From contig DATEOF010000446.1 in the NCBI GenBank assembly GCA_035274465.1, positions 28,213 to 92,212 of the forward strand: a stretch of 64,000 nucleotides of DNA, in the 5' to 3' direction. This document shows, piece by piece, positions 60,378 to 64,000 of the stretch (its first letter is position 1; every line of letters starts with the position of its first letter). The position numbers and the translations under genes were made by a program. This DNA comes from JADGRF01 sp035274465 (GTDB lineage Bacteria; Myxococcota_A; Polyangia; Polyangiales; JAFGIB01). Below the pieces are notes generated by a model. It did no database searches and had not been told where the DNA came from. It saw only the letters and a program-made list of their open reading frames with translations.

Positions 60378-61594
60378 GGGTCGGGCTGCTGACGACCAGC
60401 TTCCCGCGACATGCGAGCGATAGCGCGGGTCAGTTCGTCCTCGGCTTCACGCGGGCGCTCACAGGTCACGGCTGCGCGCTGGACGTGCTGACACCCGAGC
60501 CACGGGAACGTATCGCGCCAGTGAGCGAGCCTGGGCTGCGTGTGACTCACGTGCGCTACCTGTGGCCGCGTTCGTTGCAACGCACCTTCTATGCTGCAGG
60601 AGCTCCCGAGAACCTCGGGCGCGATCCGCGAGCCTGGCTGGGTCCGGTGCCCTTCACCCTGGCGCTGGCCGCACAAACCCGCGCGCGGCGACGGTCCTGG
60701 GACGCGATGGTCAGCCACTGGGCCCTGCCCTGCGGCCTGATCGCCGGCGAGCTGCGCGAGCATCGCCCGCACCTCGCGGTCCTGCACTCGGCGGATGTCC
60801 ACGCGCTCCTTCGCTTGCCGGGGCGTGGTCGGCTGGCGCGACGTATCGCGCGCGCTGCGAGCGGCCTCTGGTTCGTGACACGCGGCCACCGCGACGCATT
60901 CCTCGAGTTGCTGGATCCGGCGCTGCGCGAGCGGGCCGAGGCACGTTCCTGGGCAGCGCCCATGGGTATCGAGCTCCCCGATCGCACACTGACTCCACGC
61001 AGCCATGCGCGGCAAACCCTGGGCCTGTCCGGCTGCAGCGTGCTCGCGCTCGGCCGCCTGGTGCCGATCAAAGGTATCGATGTGTTGCTGCGAGCCAGCG
61101 CGGGCCGCGGTATCAGCCTGCTGATCGCCGGCGAGGGGCCGGAGCGCGCGCGGCTGACCTCGCTGGCGCGCGAGCTTGGCGTGGATGCACGCTTTTTCGG
61201 CGAAGTCTCCGGGCGCGACAAGGCACTGCTGCTCACGGCGGCCGACGCCTTGGTGGTCCCATCGCGGGTACTCCCGAGTGGTCGCAGCGAGGGTGTGCCG
61301 GTGGCCATGCTCGAGGCCATGGCGCACGGTCTGCCGATCGTGGGCTCGGCTGTCGGCGGCATCGGCGATGTCTTGCCGGACGATGAATCCGCGGGTTTGC
61401 GCGTGATCGCCGAACGCCCGGCGGCCCTGGCCGTCGCGCTCGAGCGTGTGCGCGACGATGTCGCATGGCGCACACGGGCCGCGGCCGCAGCGCGCGCGAT
61501 CGCCGAACGACATGCCTGGAGTCGCGCGATCGAGCCCGCGCTCGCAGTGTTGACGGTGCGCAATCGATCCCGCGAAATCTCGCCAACTCCTTGA
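60374..61594 (+). CDS. Family 4 glycosyltransferase
   Basis: A 406-residue GT-B glycosyltransferase starting at GTG in the GTGA overlap. VGLLTTSFPRHASDSAGQFVLG is the N-terminal acceptor domain with the typical glycine-rich loop. The C-terminal GT1-type domain has VLALGRLVPIKGIDVLLRA, LLIAGEGPERARL and the EGVPVAMLEAMAHGLPIVGS motif with its E-x7-E pair. The sugar and acceptor are unknown. With the GT2 neighbour it could build an envelope or exopolysaccharide unit. Confidence 0.88.
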   Translation: MRVGLLTTSFPRHASDSAGQFVLGFTRALTGHGCALDVLTPEPRERIAPVSEPGLRVTHVRYLWPRSLQRTFYAAGAPENLGRDPRAWLGPVPFTLALAAQTRARRRSWDAMVSHWALPCGLIAGELREHRPHLAVLHSADVHALLRLPGRGRLARRIARAASGLWFVTRGHRDAFLELLDPALRERAEARSWAAPMGIELPDRTLTPRSHARQTLGLSGCSVLALGRLVPIKGIDVLLRASAGRGISLLIAGEGPERARLTSLARELGVDARFFGEVSGRDKALLLTAADALVVPSRVLPSGRSEGVPVAMLEAMAHGLPIVGSAVGGIGDVLPDDESAGLRVIAERPAALAVALERVRDDVAWRTRAAAAARAIAERHAWSRAIEPALAVLTVRNRSREISPTP

Positions 61595-61669
61595 CCCCGG
61601 CGCTGATTTGAGGGATGTACGCGAGCCGATTTCCGGCCTCAGTCCAGCTTCAAACGAGGAGTTTCCCGC

Positions 61670-63748
61670 GTGGAACGGCTTCCACTCTACGCCATCGCAA
61701 CTGGCGCCGTTGCCCTTGTCATCGCTGCAGGTTTTTACTTTCGAGTCAAAGCTGCTCCCGAAGGCAACGCCGCGATGGCGCGCATCGCACGCTACATCCG
61801 CGAAGGCGCGATGGCGTTCTTGGTGCGCGAGTACAAGGTGCTCGCCGTGTACGCGGCTGTCGTCTCGCTGGCGCTGTTCTTCGGCTTCCAGTCCCAGGGT
61901 CTCGGGTTGCACGCCGCGCTGGCGTTCATCTCGGGCGCGTTCCTGTCCCTGCTCGCGGGCTTCTTCGGCATGAAGGCGGCCACGTTCGGAAACGTGAGGA
62001 CCACCGAGGCCGCACGCAGCAAGGGCATGTCGGCGGCGCTGGTGATGGCGCTCGACGGTGGGGCGGTGATGGGGTTGTGCGTGGCCGGGCTCGGCTTGAT
62101 CGGCCTGGGCGTCGTGCATCAGCTGTTTCAGTTCGCCGAGGGTCACACGCTGAGCACGGTGATCCACGCGTTCGCGGTGGGTGCCAGCTCGATCGCGTTG
62201 TTCGCGCGCATCGGCGGCGGCATCTACACCAAGGCCGCAGACGTCGGCGCGGACATCGTTGGCAAGGTCGAAGCCAACATCCCGGAAGACGATCCGCGCA
62301 ACCCGGGCGTGATCGCGGACAACGTCGGCGACAACGTCGGCGACATCGCCGGTATGGGCGCGGACATCTACGAGAGCTACGTGGCGGCGATCGTCGCGGC
62401 CATGGCCCTCGGCTTGACCATGCCGATCGACGAGTTGAAGCCGCTGGCTCCGAGCATCGACGGTGAAGCTGCGCTGCGTGCGGTCGCCGTGGGCTTGCCG
62501 ATCCTGCTCGCCACGCTCGGCCTCGCGGTCTCGATCGTGGGCATCTTCATCACGCGCACGCTCTCGAACCTGCCTCCGGCGCGCGTGCTGCGCATGGCGC
62601 TGATCGTGCCGCCGTTCCTCGCGATCGGTGTCGCGGCCTTCATCCTGCCCAACTTCGGCATCGCGCCCGCCGCGCTGATCACGCTCGGCGCGGGAGCGCT
62701 CGGCGGCGCCGTGGTCGGCCTCGTCACCGACTACTACACGTCGATGGGCCCGATCCACAAGATCGCCCAGTCGTCGCTGACCGGTCCGGGTACGAACGTG
62801 ATCCGCGGCCTCGCGGTGGGTCTCGAGAGCTGCGCCATCCCGCTGCTCACGCTGTGCATCGTCGGTTGGATCAGCAATCAACAGCTGGGCCTCTACGGCA
62901 TCGCGTTGGCCGCCGTCGGCATGCTCGCCGCGACCGCCATCGTGATGACGGTCGACGCCTACGGCCCGATCGCGGACAACGGCGGTGGCATCTCCGAGAT
63001 GAGCGGCCTCGGCCCCGAGGTCCGCAAGATCACCGACGAGCTGGACGCGGTGGGCAACACCACGGCGGCGGTCGGCAAGGGCTTCGCCATCGGTTCCGCC
63101 GTGCTCACGGTGGTCGCGTTGTTCGCGGCCTTCAACATGGAAGTGAACGCCAGTCGCCTGGCCCGGGGACTGCCGAAGCTCGAGCTCAACCTGGTCGACT
63201 CCGACGTGCTGATGGGCCTGTTGTTCGGCGCCATCCTGCCGTGTCTGGTCGGCGCCACCACGATGACCGCGGTCGGTCGCGCTGCAGGCGCGATCGTCGA
63301 AGAGATCCGTCGCCAGTTCCGCGAAATCCCGGGTCTGCTCGAGGGCAAGGAAGGCGCCGAGCCGCAGCCGGCACGCATCGTCGACCTGGCCACCACCGCC
63401 GCGATCCGCGAGATGCTGGCTCCGGGCTCGATCGCCATCATCGCGCCGGTCCTGATCGGCTTCCTGCTCGGCGCCAAGGTGCTCGCAGGTGCGCTCGCCG
63501 GTGCTCTGACCGTCGGCGCCACGCTCTCGCTGCTGATGGCAAACGCCGGTGGCTCCTGGGACAACGCCAAGAAGTTCATCGAGAAGGGCGGCCTGACCGG
63601 CCACAAGAAGGGCTCGGATGCCCACAAGGCCGCGGTGGTCGGTGACACGGTCGGCGACCCGTTCAAAGACACTTCGGGACCCGGTGTCTCGATCCTGATC
63701 AAGGTGATGGCGGTCGTGTCCCTGCTGATTGCGCCGCTGATCACCTGA
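61670..63748 (+). CDS. hppA: Membrane-bound K+-dependent pyrophosphatase (H+- or Na+-pumping)
   Basis: A 692-residue ion-pumping pyrophosphatase with about 16 helices. The catalytic loops are EANIPEDDPRNPGVIADNVG, DNVGDIAGMGADIYESY, DAYGPIADNGGGISEMSG and, near the end, KAAVVGDTVGDPFKDTSGP. The residue that sets potassium dependence is Ala in GNTTAAVGKGFAIGSA (about 464); K+-independent enzymes have Lys there. The Glu in ADIYESY fits the gate arrangement of Na+-type or dual pumps, though the ion cannot be read with certainty. GTG has GAGGAG seven bases upstream. A second, nearly identical gene faces it from the right edge. Confidence 0.95.
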   Translation: MERLPLYAIATGAVALVIAAGFYFRVKAAPEGNAAMARIARYIREGAMAFLVREYKVLAVYAAVVSLALFFGFQSQGLGLHAALAFISGAFLSLLAGFFGMKAATFGNVRTTEAARSKGMSAALVMALDGGAVMGLCVAGLGLIGLGVVHQLFQFAEGHTLSTVIHAFAVGASSIALFARIGGGIYTKAADVGADIVGKVEANIPEDDPRNPGVIADNVGDNVGDIAGMGADIYESYVAAIVAAMALGLTMPIDELKPLAPSIDGEAALRAVAVGLPILLATLGLAVSIVGIFITRTLSNLPPARVLRMALIVPPFLAIGVAAFILPNFGIAPAALITLGAGALGGAVVGLVTDYYTSMGPIHKIAQSSLTGPGTNVIRGLAVGLESCAIPLLTLCIVGWISNQQLGLYGIALAAVGMLAATAIVMTVDAYGPIADNGGGISEMSGLGPEVRKITDELDAVGNTTAAVGKGFAIGSAVLTVVALFAAFNMEVNASRLARGLPKLELNLVDSDVLMGLLFGAILPCLVGATTMTAVGRAAGAIVEEIRRQFREIPGLLEGKEGAEPQPARIVDLATTAAIREMLAPGSIAIIAPVLIGFLLGAKVLAGALAGALTVGATLSLLMANAGGSWDNAKKFIEKGGLTGHKKGSDAHKAAVVGDTVGDPFKDTSGPGVSILIKVMAVVSLLIAPLIT

Positions 63749-63757
63749 GCGGCAGCG

Positions 63758-63826
63758 GCTCGGGTACAATCCAGCCAGGTGTCGCCAAGAGCCCTCGGGG
63801 TGACTTGGCGAGAGTGTACCCCGAGC
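63758..63826. terminator. Nested hairpin between two convergent hppA genes
   Basis: The outer stem GCTCGGGTACA/TGTACCCCGAGC (63,758-63,768 and 63,815-63,826, one-base bulge) and an inner stem TCGCCAAG/CTTGGCGA (63,782-63,789 and 63,804-63,811). It fills the gap between the two stop codons and probably terminates transcription from both sides. Confidence 0.6.
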
Positions 63827-63835
63827 GGTCGCAGC

Positions 63836-64000
63836 TCAGGTGATCAGAGGCGCTATCAGCAGCGACACGACCGCCATCACCTTGATGAGGATCGAGACGC
63901 CGGGACCCGAGGTGTCTTTGAACGGGTCGCCGACCGTGTCACCGACGACCGCGGCCTTGTGGGCATCGGAGCCCTTCTTGTGGCCGCTGAGACCGCCCTT
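63836..64000 (-). CDS. hppA: Second hppA copy, C-terminal end (cut by window edge)
   Basis: The last 54 codons and stop of a second membrane pyrophosphatase gene, running leftwards from the window edge. The protein end (KGGLSGHKKGSDAHKAAVVG ... LLIAPLIT) matches the first copy except for Ser in place of Thr at the fifth residue shown. About eleven of 165 bases differ, all but one silent. It therefore seems to be an expressed paralogue under selection rather than an assembly duplicate. Whether it is the same pump type cannot be judged without the rest. Confidence 0.93.
   Translation of the reverse strand, partial: KGGLSGHKKGSDAHKAAVVGDTVGDPFKDTSGPGVSILIKVMAVVSLLIAPLIT

Noticed and set aside
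60221..63769. A 1,182-codon open frame on the minus strand
   Set aside because: It is antisense to hppA and both glycosyltransferase genes, has an Arg/His/Asp-biased composition typical of shadow frames in high-GC DNA, and no domain.
63587..64000. Assembly artefact explaining the inverted hppA ends
   Set aside because: About eleven of 165 bases differ and nearly all are silent, which a collapsed or mirrored read would not produce.

Overview
The window is high-GC DNA from a Gram-negative bacterium, most likely of the Myxococcota / former Deltaproteobacteria type. It has an outer membrane (FadL-like porin, beta-barrel, lipoproteins), type IV pilus minor pilins with PilY1, and a complete mreBCD-mrdA-rodA operon. 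It also has a CarD/CdnL regulator and the gene order prs - rplY - pth - rpsF - rpsR - rplI - dnaB, which is familiar from delta-type genomes. The taxonomic call is inference from gene content and order. No rRNA, tRNA, CRISPR array, phage or transposase gene was found.

Layout. (1) 1-1.9 kb: a UdgX-type uracil-DNA glycosylase and a divergent DUF2855 protein. (2) 1.9-17.5 kb: a carbohydrate locus. It holds a Tat-exported OpgD-like protein, a class III cyclase/ATPase/TPR signalling protein, a GH94 phosphorylase coupled to an MFS/GPH sugar transporter, an exported GH3 beta-glucosidase, and an exported F5/8C + (alpha/alpha)6-barrel protein. Together they read as a pathway for degrading beta-1,2-glucan (osmoregulated periplasmic glucan). 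(3) 17.5-22.8 kb: an animal-type haem peroxidase, a beta-barrel protein, and a beta-propeller/phosphoesterase. (4) 22.8-29.7 kb: the rod-shape operon mreB-mreC-mreD-mrdA-rodA, followed by two paralogous membrane proteins. (5) 29.9-31.0 kb: hisC. (6) 31.2-38.6 kb: type IV pilus minor-pilin operon fimT/gspH-pilV-pilW-pilX-pilY1-lipoprotein, preceded by a FadL-like porin. (7) 40.9-46.0 kb: dnaB and the translation cluster. (8) 46.1-51.5 kb: a DUF1624 acyltransferase, an XRE regulator, a Nudix hydrolase, an HTH-receiver regulator, hisIE and carD. (9) 51.8-54.3 kb: cinA-recA. (10) 54.4-57.7 kb: an M16 peptidase pair. (11) 57.8-61.6 kb: glmS and two glycosyltransferases. (12) 61.7-64.0 kb: hppA, and the tail of a second hppA pointing at it.

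The strongest unexplained signals are non-coding. Two roughly 125-130 bp elements, A and B, lie in opposite orientation on either side of hisIE. Each can fold into the same nested stems, and their stems differ by compensatory base-pair changes. A separate 164-bp structure with 29-bp arms starts at the dnaB stop codon. Two hairpins of matching architecture lie between hisC and the pilus operon. Other points of interest are a possible ACG start codon for the Nudix gene, a coiled coil inserted before the last helix of the sugar transporter, a low-complexity RecA tail, and tail-to-tail hppA paralogues.
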